The notes under the pieces: generated by a model
What the model was told of the DNA's origin: nothing
The model's input: the letters and a program-made list of their open reading frames with translations, nothing else
The model's database searches: none
Translations under genes and position numbers: made by a program
Source of the DNA: an uncultured Christensenellaceae bacterium
GTDB lineage: Bacteria > Bacillota > Clostridia > Christensenellales > UBA3700
NCBI GenBank assembly: GCA_944380275.1
Contig: CALWHB010000013.1
Coordinates: forward strand, 1-38,834
DNA length: 38,834 bases
Reading direction: 5' to 3'
Shown: positions 7,433 to 16,582 of the stretch, in pieces
How positions within the stretch are numbered: position 1 is the stretch's first letter
Layout: each line of letters opens with the position of its first letter

Positions 7433-9097
7433 ATGAAAAATTTTGACAAGTACCGCAAAGGCTACTTTATGCCGCCCGTGGAGTGTAACGACTGGGTAAA
7501 AAAGGACAGCATCGACAAGGCTCCCGCGTGGTGCAGCGTGGATTTACGCGACGGAAACCAGGCTCTCGTCGTGCCGATGAGCCTTGAACAAAAGCTGGAA
7601 TTTTTCACTTTCCTTTGCAAAATAGGTTTTAAGGAAATAGAAGTGGGATTTCCTGCGGCGAGCGAAACAGAATACGAATTCCTGCGCGCTCTGATTGAGA
7701 AAAATCTCATCCCCGACGACGTTACTATTCAGGTGCTTACTCAGTCGAGGGAACACATAATAGCTAAAACTTTTGAGGCTCTCAAGGGTGCGAAAAGAGC
7801 TATCGTGCATCTTTACAACTCCACTTCTGTCGCACAGAGAGAACAGGTCTTCAAAAAGCCTAAAGACAAAATAATCGAAATTGCCGTTACGGGCGCGAAA
7901 CTTCTTGTCGAATATGCGAAAAAGACAGAAGGGAATTTCTTCTTTGAGTATTCTCCCGAAAGTTTTACGGGTACGGAACCGGAGTTTGCGCTTGAAATAT
8001 GCAATGCGGTGATTGATATATGGAAACCGACAAAGGACAGCAAAGTCATAATCAATCTGCCTGCTACAGTGGAAATGAGTTCTCCGCACGTCTATGCGCA
8101 GCAGATAGAGTTTATGTCCAAAAACCTGCACGACAGAGAGAACGTCCTCATTTCTCTCCATCCGCATAACGACAGAGGTTGCGCGGTCGCGGACTGCGAA
8201 CTGGGCTTGCTTGCAGGTGCGGACAGGATAGAAGGCACGCTTTTCGGCAACGGCGAACGTACGGGCAACGCGGATATAGTTACCGTAGCAATGAATATGT
8301 ATATGCAGGGCGTTGACCCCGGTCTTGACTTTTCCGACATGCCTGCCGTCTGCGACGCGTACGAAAAGGCAACGGGACTTCACGTGGGCGACCGTCAGCC
8401 TTACGGCGGCAGACTCGTGTTTGCGGCGTTCAGCGGTTCTCACCAGGACGCTATCGCAAAAGGTATGAATTACCGCAAGGCAAACAATCTCGATTTGTGG
8501 ACCGTGCCTTATCTCCCGATTGACCCTCACGACGTGGGCAGAGTATACGAGGCTGACGTCATACGTATCAACAGCCAGTCCGGTAAAGGCGGCGTGGCTT
8601 ACCTGCTTGAAAACGCATACGGTTTTGTGCTGCCGCAGAATATGAGAGAATCCTTCGGATACCTCGTGAAATCAGTCAGCGACCATGCGCATAAAGAACT
8701 TAAGCCGGACGAGGTTATGGATATATTCGAAAAGAATTATGTGAATATCGTCGAGCCTATAAAGCTTTTCGAGCATCACTATCAGCAGAAAGGAGATATT
8801 CATACCGTAGTTACCGTGGAGTACGAAGGCAAAATTCAGGAGCTCAGCGGCATAGGCAACGGCAGACTCGACGCTGTAAACAACGCGCTCAGAAATATCG
8901 TAAAGACGGATTACACTATCGCAGAATATCACGAACACGCGCTTACCACCACTTCTAAATCTCAGGCAGTCGCATACGTCTGCGTGGAATACGGCGACAA
9001 GAAGGTGTGGGGCGTGGGTATCCACAACGACATTATAGCGGCATCGGTATCCGCTCTCGTCAGTGCGATAAACAAGATGCTTTCGTCGCAGAAATAA
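7433..9097 (+). CDS. leuA: 2-isopropylmalate synthase, long (LeuA2) form
   Basis: This enzyme condenses acetyl-CoA with 2-oxoisovalerate, the first committed step of leucine synthesis. At 554 residues it fits the longer LeuA class, also found in actinobacteria and fungi. The DRE-TIM barrel has the metal-binding motif DLRDGNQAL at 37-45 and HPHNDRG at 243-249. The C-terminal third (about 430-554) is the leucine-binding allosteric dimer domain. The start is ATG 7433 behind GGAGGG at 7424-7429. An in-frame ATG at 7403 lies inside the T-box terminator stem and has no ribosome binding site. The gene is transcribed alone, from a leucine T-box to a terminator at 9120; leuBCD and the ilv genes are not nearby. 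Regulation is therefore likely both by tRNA-Leu charging and by leucine feedback. Confidence 0.95.
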   Translation: MKNFDKYRKGYFMPPVECNDWVKKDSIDKAPAWCSVDLRDGNQALVVPMSLEQKLEFFTFLCKIGFKEIEVGFPAASETEYEFLRALIEKNLIPDDVTIQVLTQSREHIIAKTFEALKGAKRAIVHLYNSTSVAQREQVFKKPKDKIIEIAVTGAKLLVEYAKKTEGNFFFEYSPESFTGTEPEFALEICNAVIDIWKPTKDSKVIINLPATVEMSSPHVYAQQIEFMSKNLHDRENVLISLHPHNDRGCAVADCELGLLAGADRIEGTLFGNGERTGNADIVTVAMNMYMQGVDPGLDFSDMPAVCDAYEKATGLHVGDRQPYGGRLVFAAFSGSHQDAIAKGMNYRKANNLDLWTVPYLPIDPHDVGRVYEADVIRINSQSGKGGVAYLLENAYGFVLPQNMRESFGYLVKSVSDHAHKELKPDEVMDIFEKNYVNIVEPIKLFEHHYQQKGDIHTVVTVEYEGKIQELSGIGNGRLDAVNNALRNIVKTDYTIAEYHEHALTTTSKSQAVAYVCVEYGDKKVWGVGIHNDIIAASVSALVSAINKMLSSQK

Positions 9098-9119
9098 CCG
9101 GCATTTCGTTTGATTGGGA

Positions 9120-9152
9120 CGCACCCTCGGTAAAGGAGGGTGCGATTTTTTA
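9120..9152 (+). terminator. Intrinsic terminator after leuA
   Basis: CGCACCCTC (9120-9128) pairs with GAGGGTGCG (9136-9144) around a GGTAAAG loop, followed by six T residues. Confidence 0.9.
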
Positions 9153-9212
9153 TACCGACAGACGCAACGCGCATGCGTACGTTTAAAAATAATGAGAATT
9201 TTGCGCGTATTC

Positions 9213-9241
9213 TTGATTATTTTCGCGCGTTGTTGTAAAAT
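9213..9241 (+). promoter_or_regulatory. Promoter candidate of the aromatic operon
   Basis: TTGATT (9213-9218), 17 nt spacer, TAAAAT (9236-9241), with the aroF start at 9277. The leader is short and shows no riboswitch or T-box. Confidence 0.5.
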
Positions 9242-9276
9242 GTTAAAGATAATATTTTACTCAAGAGGTAGAACTT

Positions 9277-10290
9277 ATGATAGTTATTCTCAAACCGAAT
9301 ACTCCTAAGGCGGAAGTAGACCAACTGATTGACAAAATAAACGGTTACGGCGTTCAGGTCAACCCCGTCTTCGGTCAGGACCTTATAATTCTGGGACTCG
9401 TAGGTGATACGAGCAAAATCGACCCGACGCAGATTGAGGCTAATCACAACGTCGAAAAAGTAATGCACGTTGCAGAACCCTTCAAAAAGGCAAACAAGAT
9501 GTTCCATCCTCAGCCGACAATCGTCGACGTAAACGGCACAAAAGTGGGAGGAAAACGGCTTGCGCTTATGGCGGGTCCTTGCTCTGTTGAAAGCGAGGCA
9601 CAGATTGTCGAAGTCGCAAAGGCGGTGAAACAGTCGGGCGCGAACTTCCTGCGCGGCGGCGCGTTCAAACCGCGTACCTCTCCTTACGCTTTCCAGGGAC
9701 TCAAATATCAGGGACTCGAACTGCTCAAAGAGGCAAGAGAGGTAACCGGTCTTCCTATCGTTACGGAGATAATGTCGCCTTTCGATATTGACAGATTTGT
9801 ACGCGACGTCGACGTAATTCAGGTGGGCGCGAGAAATATGCAGAATTTTGATTTGCTCCGTCTTCTCGGTCAGACGAGAAAGCCTGTTCTGCTCAAACGC
9901 GGACTCAGCGCGACGATAGAGGAGTGGCTTATGTCGGCAGAATACATCATGGCAGGGGGCAACGAACAGATTATCCTTTGCGAAAGAGGCATAAGGACTT
10001 TTGAAACATATACGAGAAATACCCTCGACCTCAGCGCGATTGTGGCTGTCAAGCAGCTTTCTCATCTGCCTATCGTCGTCGACCCCTCTCACGCTACCGG
10101 TAAGTGGTGGATGGTAGAGCCTCTCGCAAGAGCGGCTGTCGCTGTCGGAGCGGACGGACTTATCGTCGAAGTCCACAACGACCCCGCACACGCGCTTTGC
10201 GACGGAAATCAGTCTATCAAACCTAACGTGTTCGATGACCTCGTGAGTCAGATAAGACAGATTGCTCAGGTCGTGGGCAGAGAGGTCTGA
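9277..10290 (+). CDS. aroF: DAHP synthase with N-terminal ferredoxin-like regulatory domain
   Basis: This enzyme makes 3-deoxy-D-arabino-heptulosonate 7-phosphate from PEP and erythrose 4-phosphate, the entry to the shikimate pathway. Its 337 residues match the type I-beta form seen in Thermotoga. Residues 1-70 form a small ACT-like (ferredoxin-like) domain, and the TIM barrel follows with MAGPCSVES near 98-106, a GAFKPRTSPY segment and VDPSHATG near the end. In characterised relatives the N-terminal domain mediates inhibition by Tyr or Phe; that is inferred here. There is no fused chorismate mutase. The ATG at 9277 is preceded by AAGAGGT. It is the first gene of the aromatic operon, and aroB starts one base after its stop. 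Confidence 0.93.
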   Translation: MIVILKPNTPKAEVDQLIDKINGYGVQVNPVFGQDLIILGLVGDTSKIDPTQIEANHNVEKVMHVAEPFKKANKMFHPQPTIVDVNGTKVGGKRLALMAGPCSVESEAQIVEVAKAVKQSGANFLRGGAFKPRTSPYAFQGLKYQGLELLKEAREVTGLPIVTEIMSPFDIDRFVRDVDVIQVGARNMQNFDLLRLLGQTRKPVLLKRGLSATIEEWLMSAEYIMAGGNEQIILCERGIRTFETYTRNTLDLSAIVAVKQLSHLPIVVDPSHATGKWWMVEPLARAAVAVGADGLIVEVHNDPAHALCDGNQSIKPNVFDDLVSQIRQIAQVVGREV

Positions 10291-10291
10291 A

Positions 10292-11335
10292 ATGCGCAAA
10301 CTTCACGTAAACCTCGGCAAAAACAGCTATGACATCGTCTTTGAACGCGGTCTTTTGTCCGACGTCGGCAGATACATAAAACGCGACGGCAAAAAACTGT
10401 GCGTCATTACCGACGACAATGTGGCTGCCGTTTATGCGGACAAGGTGGTTTCTTCGCTTGAAAAAGCAGGTTATACCGTCAGCCTCTGCGTTCTTCCGCA
10501 CGGGGAAAAGACCAAGGCTTTCGATACTTTGCCCGGAGTCTATTCAAAGTTGATTGAAGATAAAATCACAAGAAAAGACGCGCTGGTCGCTCTGGGCGGC
10601 GGCGTTATAGGAGATTTGTGCGGTTTCGTCGCCGCAACTTATCTGAGAGGTATAGGATTTATTCAGATTCCTACCTCTTTGCTCGCGCAGGTGGACAGCA
10701 GTATAGGCGGCAAAGTTGCGGTAGATATGCCCGAAGGAAAAAATCTCGTGGGAGCGTTTTACCAGCCCGAAACCGTCCTTATCGACGCGGACGCACTCAA
10801 TACGCTCAGCCCTGAGTTTTTTACCGACGGCATGGCGGAAGTCATAAAATACGGCTGTATCAAAGATAAAAAACTCTTTGCAGAGCTTGACGCCTGCGGA
10901 GGAAAAGAAGGTCTTTTGCCCGTAATCGACGACGTGATTTACCGCTGCTGCGACATTAAGCGGGAAGTGGTTGAAAAGGATGAAAAGGATAAGGGCGACA
11001 GGATGCTGCTCAACTTCGGACATACCTACGGACACGCGCTTGAAAAATATTACGGCTTTGAAAAGCTTTCTCACGGAAACGCCGTCGCGGTGGGTATGTG
11101 TCAGATTTGCGGGATAGCGGAGAAAAAAGGACTTACCGAAAAAGGCACGGCTGTCCGCATTGCGGAAGTGTGCAAAAAATACGGCTTGCCCGTAAACGAC
11201 TGCGCTCCGGCAAAAGAAGTCATAAAAGGCATAGTCAACGATAAGAAAAATATGGGTGATAAACTCGTCGCCGTTCTGCTCAAAGAAATCGGAGAGAGTT
11301 ATCTTTATTCTACTACTGCGGAGTTTTTTGATTGA
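10292..11335 (+). CDS. aroB: 3-dehydroquinate synthase
   Basis: This NAD- and metal-dependent enzyme turns DAHP into 3-dehydroquinate, step two of the shikimate pathway. The protein has 347 residues. The nucleotide-binding region GGGVIGDLCGFVAATYLRG is followed by IPTSLLAQVDSSIGGK, both family hallmarks. Metal ligands are expected from the Glu in DGMAEVIKYG and the His residues in NFGHTYGHALE and LSHGNAVAVG. The ATG at 10292 lies one nt after the aroF stop, with AGAGG inside the end of aroF. It overlaps aroA by one base (TGATG), which suggests coupled translation. Length and motifs are complete. Confidence 0.94.
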   Translation: MRKLHVNLGKNSYDIVFERGLLSDVGRYIKRDGKKLCVITDDNVAAVYADKVVSSLEKAGYTVSLCVLPHGEKTKAFDTLPGVYSKLIEDKITRKDALVALGGGVIGDLCGFVAATYLRGIGFIQIPTSLLAQVDSSIGGKVAVDMPEGKNLVGAFYQPETVLIDADALNTLSPEFFTDGMAEVIKYGCIKDKKLFAELDACGGKEGLLPVIDDVIYRCCDIKREVVEKDEKDKGDRMLLNFGHTYGHALEKYYGFEKLSHGNAVAVGMCQICGIAEKKGLTEKGTAVRIAEVCKKYGLPVNDCAPAKEVIKGIVNDKKNMGDKLVAVLLKEIGESYLYSTTAEFFD

Positions 11336-12570
11336 TGGAACTCAAAAATCTTACTTTTTTCAAATCCAGACTTAAAGGAGAGGTGAAACTGCCTCCTTCC
11401 AAAAGTCTTGCTCACAGGGCAATCATATGCGCTGCGCTTGCACACGGAAAAAGCAGGATATACGGTATGCAATACAGCGACGACATAAAGGCGACCCTCG
11501 GCGTCATGTCTGAAATGGGCGCGACCGCAGACGAGAAAGGCGGTACGCTTGTGATTGCCGGTTCTGAAGGAGTGTGCCGCAACGCGGAGGCCTTCTGCAA
11601 CGAAAGCGGTTCTACGCTCAGGATGTGCCTGCCCGTATGCGCCGCGCTGAATAAAGGTTTTACGCATTTTTCGGGCAGAGGAAAGCTGGGTTCAAGACCT
11701 ATGACCGTGTTTGAAGAACTCTGGAAAAACGCGGGATTGAGCTATTGCGATAAAAGCGCGGAAACAGGCTCTCTCGACATCACCGTCAAAGGAGCGTTGC
11801 CGGCAGGTGTTTACAGCGTGAGAGGCGACGTCAGTTCTCAGTTTATCAGCGGGCTGCTGTTTGCTCTGCCGCTCGCAGACGGCGACAGCGTCGTCGAACT
11901 CACTACGCCGCTTTATTCAAAAGGTTATGTCGACCTCACGTTGCAGTCGCTGAGTCAGGCAGGAGTCAGCGTGCGTTTCGACGGAGAACGCAGGTTTGAA
12001 ATAAAAGGCGGGCAGTCCTATCGTCCGTTTGATTGCGAGGTGGAGGGCGACTGGTCGCAGGCGGCTTTCTTCCTGGTTGCAGACGCGATAGGTTCAGACG
12101 TGAAAGTCATAGGACTCAACCGCAACGGCTCGCAGGGCGACAAGGTTATCGCCGATTATCTCGACGCGCTTAAAAGCGAAGGCGACCTCACTTTCGATTG
12201 CGAGGATTGCCCCGATATAGTGCCGGTTTTTGCCGTGGCTTGCGCGTTGAGAAAAGGCAAAACGAGGCTTACCGGATTGTCAAGGCTTAAAATCAAAGAG
12301 TGCGACAGACTTGAGGCGGTTTATTCTCAGCTTTCAAAAATAGGCGCGGACGTACAAAGAGATGGCGACGACCTTATATTCAAAGGTGTTGATAATTTTG
12401 AGGGCGGCGTTTCTGTCAGCTCTTTTAACGACCACAGAATCGCTATGACTATGGCGATTGCCGCTACGAGATGCGAAAAACCCGTTACCGTGGACGATTT
12501 TGCCTGCATTGCAAAGTCGTATCCGGATTTTCTGGACAGATATTTAGAGTCGGGAGGAATTGTAAAATGA
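11335..12570 (+). CDS. aroA: EPSP synthase (3-phosphoshikimate 1-carboxyvinyltransferase)
   Basis: This enzyme joins shikimate 3-phosphate and PEP to form EPSP, step six of the shikimate pathway. It has 411 residues and the usual two inverse domains. The N-terminal PPSKSLAHR holds the substrate-binding Lys23. NESGSTLRM corresponds to the PEP-binding glycine/arginine loop. DCPDIVPVF, KIKECDRLEA and NDHRIAM (Asp366, His367, Arg368) are the C-terminal signatures. The start is ATG 11335, which shares its A with the aroB stop. The stop overlaps the aroC start by four bases (ATGA). The gene appears intact. Confidence 0.95.
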   Translation: MELKNLTFFKSRLKGEVKLPPSKSLAHRAIICAALAHGKSRIYGMQYSDDIKATLGVMSEMGATADEKGGTLVIAGSEGVCRNAEAFCNESGSTLRMCLPVCAALNKGFTHFSGRGKLGSRPMTVFEELWKNAGLSYCDKSAETGSLDITVKGALPAGVYSVRGDVSSQFISGLLFALPLADGDSVVELTTPLYSKGYVDLTLQSLSQAGVSVRFDGERRFEIKGGQSYRPFDCEVEGDWSQAAFFLVADAIGSDVKVIGLNRNGSQGDKVIADYLDALKSEGDLTFDCEDCPDIVPVFAVACALRKGKTRLTGLSRLKIKECDRLEAVYSQLSKIGADVQRDGDDLIFKGVDNFEGGVSVSSFNDHRIAMTMAIAATRCEKPVTVDDFACIAKSYPDFLDRYLESGGIVK

Positions 12571-13643
12571 GCGCGACCTGGGGAAATAAACTCAAAATCA
12601 CTATCTTCGGAGAATCGCACAGCGACGCTATCGGCGTCGTACTTGACGGAGTGCCTGCTGGAGTAAAACTCAATTTCAAAGAAATCAGAAAACAGATGAC
12701 AAGACGCGCTCCCAACGGCGGTGAATTTTCCACGCCGAGAAAAGAGGCGGACAATGCCGAAATCCTTTGCGGCGTTCTCAACGGAATTACCGAAGGCACT
12801 CCGATTTGCGCCGTTATAAAAAATACAAATACCAAGTCTTCAGATTATTCTCAGCTTAAAGACGTGATGCGTCCGTCGCACGCCGATTACGGATACAGAG
12901 TGAAATATAACGGTTTCAACGATATAAGAGGCGGCGGAGCAAGCTCAGGAAGACTTACCGCTGCCATAGTGTTTGCCGGAGCAATCGCAAGACAGTTGCT
13001 TAAGAAAAAACACATAAACGTCGTTTCTCATATCCTTTCGGTAGGTCCGGTAAAAGACGAAAGATTCGCTACCGAAATCGAAAAGCCGCTTGTTGAACGT
13101 TTGAGCGGCAGCGTTTTGCCTCTCATCAACAAAGAGAAAGAGGACGATATAAAAGAAATTATCGCTTGCGCAAGACGCGATGGCGACAGCGTGGGAGGAG
13201 TTATCGAGTGCGCCGTTACCGGGCTTAAAGCAGGTTTCGGCGACCCTATGTTCGACAGCATAGAAAGCACGATTTCTTCGCTGCTTTTCTCTGTCCCTGC
13301 GGTCAAAGGCGTGGAGTTCGGCTGCGGTTACGATATGACAGCTATGCGCGGCAGCGAGGCGAACGACTGCTGGTATTATGACCGAAACGGCGCGCTGCGT
13401 ACACGTACCAACAATAACGGCGGCGTTCTTGGCGGTATTTCTACCGGTATGCCCGTTGTATTCAATGTCGCGATAAAACCGACCGCATCCATATTCAAAG
13501 AACAGGATACCGTCAACGTCGCGACGCACGAAAACGTAACGCTTTCGCTCAAGGGCAGACACGACCCGTGTATTGTCGTGCGCGCTCTTCCCGTGATAGA
13601 GGCTGTTGCCGCGCTTGCAATTTATCAATTCGTCGGAGATTGA
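12567..13643 (+). CDS. aroC: Chorismate synthase
   Basis: This enzyme converts EPSP to chorismate, the last shared step, using reduced FMN as a catalyst. The 358-residue protein begins with the family's WGNKLKITIFGESHSDAIG. It has RPSHADYGY and RGGGASSGRLTA in the flavin and phosphate binding regions, and GRHDPCIVVRA near the end. The start ATG 12567 follows GGGAGG (12552-12557) and overlaps the aroA stop as ATGA. A 38-nt gap separates it from pheA, the widest gap in this operon. The monofunctional form needs an external flavin reductase, which is not obvious in the operon. Confidence 0.95.
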   Translation: MSATWGNKLKITIFGESHSDAIGVVLDGVPAGVKLNFKEIRKQMTRRAPNGGEFSTPRKEADNAEILCGVLNGITEGTPICAVIKNTNTKSSDYSQLKDVMRPSHADYGYRVKYNGFNDIRGGGASSGRLTAAIVFAGAIARQLLKKKHINVVSHILSVGPVKDERFATEIEKPLVERLSGSVLPLINKEKEDDIKEIIACARRDGDSVGGVIECAVTGLKAGFGDPMFDSIESTISSLLFSVPAVKGVEFGCGYDMTAMRGSEANDCWYYDRNGALRTRTNNNGGVLGGISTGMPVVFNVAIKPTASIFKEQDTVNVATHENVTLSLKGRHDPCIVVRALPVIEAVAALAIYQFVGD

Positions 13644-13681
13644 TTTGCTTTGATGTATACATACCTTTTGTCGGAGAAAAT

Positions 13682-14812
13682 ATGAAAGACATAAAAGATT
13701 TGAGAAAACAGATAGACCTTATAGACGATAAACTTATCCCGCTCTTTGAAAGCAGGATGGACGTCGCTAAGCAGGTCGCGGAATATAAGCGCACGGCAGG
13801 TGCGGCAGTGTTGCAGACGGGAAGAGAAAAAGAGGTGCTAAGCCGCGCCGTAGACAACCTGCAAAATAAAGAATACGCAAACGAGGCGCGCGATTTCATG
13901 ACTGCGGTTATGGACCTGAGCAAAGAGGTTCAGCTTAAAACCAATCCCGTAGAGCAACAAAAGAGAGAAAGAAAACCCCTGACTAAACACGCGAAAGTAG
14001 GCTTTCAGGGGACGGAAGGCAGCTATTCTCAGCAGGCGGCGGAAGAGTTCTTCCCCGAACAAAAGGATATGTCCGCTTATTCCGCTTTTGAAAAAGTCTT
14101 CGAGGCGATTGACAGAGGAGAGATTGATTTCGGCGTAGTTCCGATAGAAAATTCTTCAATAGGTTCAGTCGTCGAAGTTTACGACCTGCTCGGCAAATAC
14201 AATTGCTTTATCGTGGGCGAAAAGTGGATTAGGATAGAACATTGTCTGCTGGGCGTCAAAGGCGCGCAACTATCTGACATAGGGACGGTCTATTCAAAAG
14301 CGGAGGCACTCGAACAGGCGCACGAATATCTCGTCAGCGGAGGCTGGAACCTGATACCTTACGCAAATACCGCAATCGCGGCAAAGATGGTCGCAAAAAA
14401 GGGCGATAAGTCGCTGGCGGCTGTCGCAGGTGAATCAGCGGCGAAAATTTACGGGCTGGATATTCTCGCAAAAGGCATCAACAGCGACAAAGAGAATTTT
14501 ACCAGATTTATCGTCATCTCAAAAACGCTTGTCGATATAGACGCGGATAAAGTCAGCGTGAGCTTTACGCTTGTCAACGAGTCGGGCGCATTGTATAAAG
14601 TGCTGAGATTCTTTTCCCGTTACGGCATAAATATGGTCAAAATAGAGTCCCGACCGCTTAAAAACAATCCTGGCAGCTATTACTTCGTCGCGGACCTTGA
14701 AGGCAATTGCAGGAGCAAAGATATGATACAGGCATTGTATTACGTCGAAAAATCCACGCAGGATTTCAAACTGCTGGGAGAATACGTCAAAAACTCGCCG
14801 CAGGAGGTTTGA
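13682..14812 (+). CDS. pheA: Bifunctional chorismate mutase/prephenate dehydratase (P-protein)
   Basis: This protein converts chorismate to prephenate and then to phenylpyruvate. Its 376 residues hold three parts. The first is an AroQ-class chorismate mutase at about 1-85, beginning DIKDLRKQIDLIDDKL. The second is a prephenate dehydratase at about 104-285, with GFQGTEGSYSQQAA, VPIENSSIGSV and the catalytic TRF at 274-276. The third is an ACT domain at about 295-370, with the Phe-binding motifs GAL and ESRP (322-325). Phenylalanine feedback is therefore likely. The ATG at 13682 follows GGAG in GTCGGAGAAAAT; an open frame continues upstream into aroC but has no start signal. This is the only chorismate mutase in the operon, so it also feeds TyrA. 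Confidence 0.94.
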   Translation: MKDIKDLRKQIDLIDDKLIPLFESRMDVAKQVAEYKRTAGAAVLQTGREKEVLSRAVDNLQNKEYANEARDFMTAVMDLSKEVQLKTNPVEQQKRERKPLTKHAKVGFQGTEGSYSQQAAEEFFPEQKDMSAYSAFEKVFEAIDRGEIDFGVVPIENSSIGSVVEVYDLLGKYNCFIVGEKWIRIEHCLLGVKGAQLSDIGTVYSKAEALEQAHEYLVSGGWNLIPYANTAIAAKMVAKKGDKSLAAVAGESAAKIYGLDILAKGINSDKENFTRFIVISKTLVDIDADKVSVSFTLVNESGALYKVLRFFSRYGINMVKIESRPLKNNPGSYYFVADLEGNCRSKDMIQALYYVEKSTQDFKLLGEYVKNSPQEV

Positions 14813-16129
14813 GTGGAAAACAGGTTTTGCGTTATAGGAGAAAAACTGGCGCATACGCGCTCTCCTCAGATACATAACGCTTTTTTTGAAATAAAGGGAG
14901 AAAAAGGGGTTTACGACGTCAGGGAAGTGGCAAGAGAAAATATATGCTCTTGCAGAGATTTGCTTTTGTCTTACGACGGCGTGAACGTAACCATACCTTA
15001 CAAAACAGACGTCATGCAAAACATTGATTATGTTTCGGAAGAGGCTCAAGGTATAGGCGCGGTCAATACAATCAGAAATGTAGGCGGCGTGCTTGAGGGG
15101 TACAACTCTGACCCTTACGGCTTTGCGGCGATGCTCGCTTTTCACGGCATCAATCCTTCAAATAAACGCGCGACCGTCCTCGGTTACGGAGGAGCGGCAA
15201 AATCTGTCGTGTTCGCGCTCAGAGCTGCCGGAGCGAAAGTTACCGTCGTGTCGAGAAATCCCGATAAAGTCAGAGAAGAAGGCGTGAAGGCGATAGATTA
15301 CGAAAGGCTGTATTCTGACTGCGGAAAGGGCGTGAAAGGCGATTTGCTCGTCAACTGCACCTCTGTGGGTATGTATCCTGCAGTCGGCGTAAGCCCTGTG
15401 GACGAAAGAATAATCGAAAATTACAAAGCTCTTGCAGACATCGTGTACAATCCTATGTATACAGAGTTTCTGCGTACGGGAGCCAGACTGAAAAAACGCT
15501 GCGCAGGCGGTCTGTATATGCTTGTGGCGCAGGCTATGAAGTCGCAGAGCATATGGAGAAACCAGCCTGTCGACGTTGCCGCTACAAAACAGATTTTTAA
15601 GCAACTGTCTTTTGAAGAGGCGGTAAAAGGAGGACTCAACGTCTATCTCACAGGCATTATGTCCTGCGGCAAAAGCACGCTGGGAAGAGAGCTGGCAAAA
15701 GCTACGGGAAGAGAATTTGTCGATATGGACGATTACATTACCCAAAGAGAGGGCAGGAGTATAAAAGAACTTTTCAAAGACGGCGAAGATACGTTCAGAG
15801 ATGCGGAAAGCCGTGCGCTTTACGAGTTGTCGTTGAGAAAAGGACTTATCGTTGCAACGGGCGGCGGCTGTATAAAAAATATACACAACAGGGACGTTAT
15901 GCTGCTTTCCGGCGCAACCGTATTCGTAAGGAGAAACGTTAAAAGCATTATCGCGACCGCAGACTGTTCATCAAGACCTCTTCTCGCGGACGGAGCGGAA
16001 AAACTGGACGGCATTTTCAGAGCGAGAAGGAGCAGATATTACGATTGCGCACAACAGATTCTCGCCAACGAAGGAACGCAGGAAGAAGGGCTTGAAAAGC
16101 TTGTAAGAATACTTGACTCAAGGAGATAA
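14813..16129 (+). CDS. aroE-aroK: Shikimate dehydrogenase-shikimate kinase fusion
   Basis: One 438-residue protein covers steps four and five of the shikimate pathway. Residues 1-270 are AroE. They show the substrate lysine in TIPYK (Lys64), the conserved Asp100 in YNSDPYGF (more often NTD) and the NADP loop GYGGAAKS at 124-131. Residues 274-438 are AroK. They show the P-loop GIMSCGKST at 281-289, the shikimate-binding DMDDYI and ATGGGCI. No stop or frameshift separates the halves. Translation starts at GTG 14813, directly after the pheA stop and behind a perfect AGGAGG at 14802-14807. The operon has no other aroE or aroK, so the fusion supplies both activities. Confidence 0.93.
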   Translation: MENRFCVIGEKLAHTRSPQIHNAFFEIKGEKGVYDVREVARENICSCRDLLLSYDGVNVTIPYKTDVMQNIDYVSEEAQGIGAVNTIRNVGGVLEGYNSDPYGFAAMLAFHGINPSNKRATVLGYGGAAKSVVFALRAAGAKVTVVSRNPDKVREEGVKAIDYERLYSDCGKGVKGDLLVNCTSVGMYPAVGVSPVDERIIENYKALADIVYNPMYTEFLRTGARLKKRCAGGLYMLVAQAMKSQSIWRNQPVDVAATKQIFKQLSFEEAVKGGLNVYLTGIMSCGKSTLGRELAKATGREFVDMDDYITQREGRSIKELFKDGEDTFRDAESRALYELSLRKGLIVATGGGCIKNIHNRDVMLLSGATVFVRRNVKSIIATADCSSRPLLADGAEKLDGIFRARRSRYYDCAQQILANEGTQEEGLEKLVRILDSRR

Positions 16130-16135
16130 CCTATT

Positions 16136-16582
16136 ATGAAAATCATGGTGATAAACGGCGTAAATATGAATATGCTGGGTACGAGAGAAAAGGACGTTTA
16201 CGGAGAAAACACACTGGAAGACCTTTACGCTTATATAAAGAAGAATTGCGCAGATACAAACACGGAGCTGAGTTTTTTTCAAAGTAACCACGAGGGCGAC
16301 ATAGTGGATTGTCTGCATAAATGTTTCTTTGAAAAGTATGACGGAGTGGTCATAAATCCCGCCGCGCACACTCATTACAGCTATGCTATCCGCGACGCTA
16401 TAAAGGCGATTATCCTGCCCGTCGTCGAAGTGCATATTTCTGCGATAGACAAACGCGAAGAATTCAGACACGTTTCCGTTACCGCGCCCGTCTGCAAGGC
16501 GCAGATTTGCGGCAAAGGCTTTGACGGTTACGTGCTTGCGGTGAAGATGATTGAAAGCGGAAAATACGAGGATATAAAGTGA
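16136..16582 (+). CDS. aroQ: Type II 3-dehydroquinate dehydratase
   Basis: This enzyme dehydrates 3-dehydroquinate to 3-dehydroshikimate, step three of the pathway. Its 148 residues match the dodecameric type II class. The flexible active-site loop is seen as NGVNMNMLGTREKDVYG, with the catalytic Arg and Tyr. FQSNHEGDIVD, INPAAHTHYSYAIRDAI and VEVHIS follow. Two departures from consensus are visible: NGV for NGP at the N terminus, and PAAHTH where PGAYTH or PAAYTH is usual. The start ATG 16136 follows AAGGAGATAA. The stop overlaps the tyrA start (TGATG). Confidence 0.93.
   Translation: MKIMVINGVNMNMLGTREKDVYGENTLEDLYAYIKKNCADTNTELSFFQSNHEGDIVDCLHKCFFEKYDGVVINPAAHTHYSYAIRDAIKAIILPVVEVHISAIDKREEFRHVSVTAPVCKAQICGKGFDGYVLAVKMIESGKYEDIK

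Noticed and set aside
7544-8530. A 328-codon minus-strand frame over leuA
   Set aside because: Same pattern: a shadow of a real gene with no recognisable domain.
9217-10299. A 360-codon minus-strand frame over aroF
   Set aside because: It is antisense to a well-conserved gene, its composition is unnaturally rich in Arg, His and Cys, and it has no start signal.
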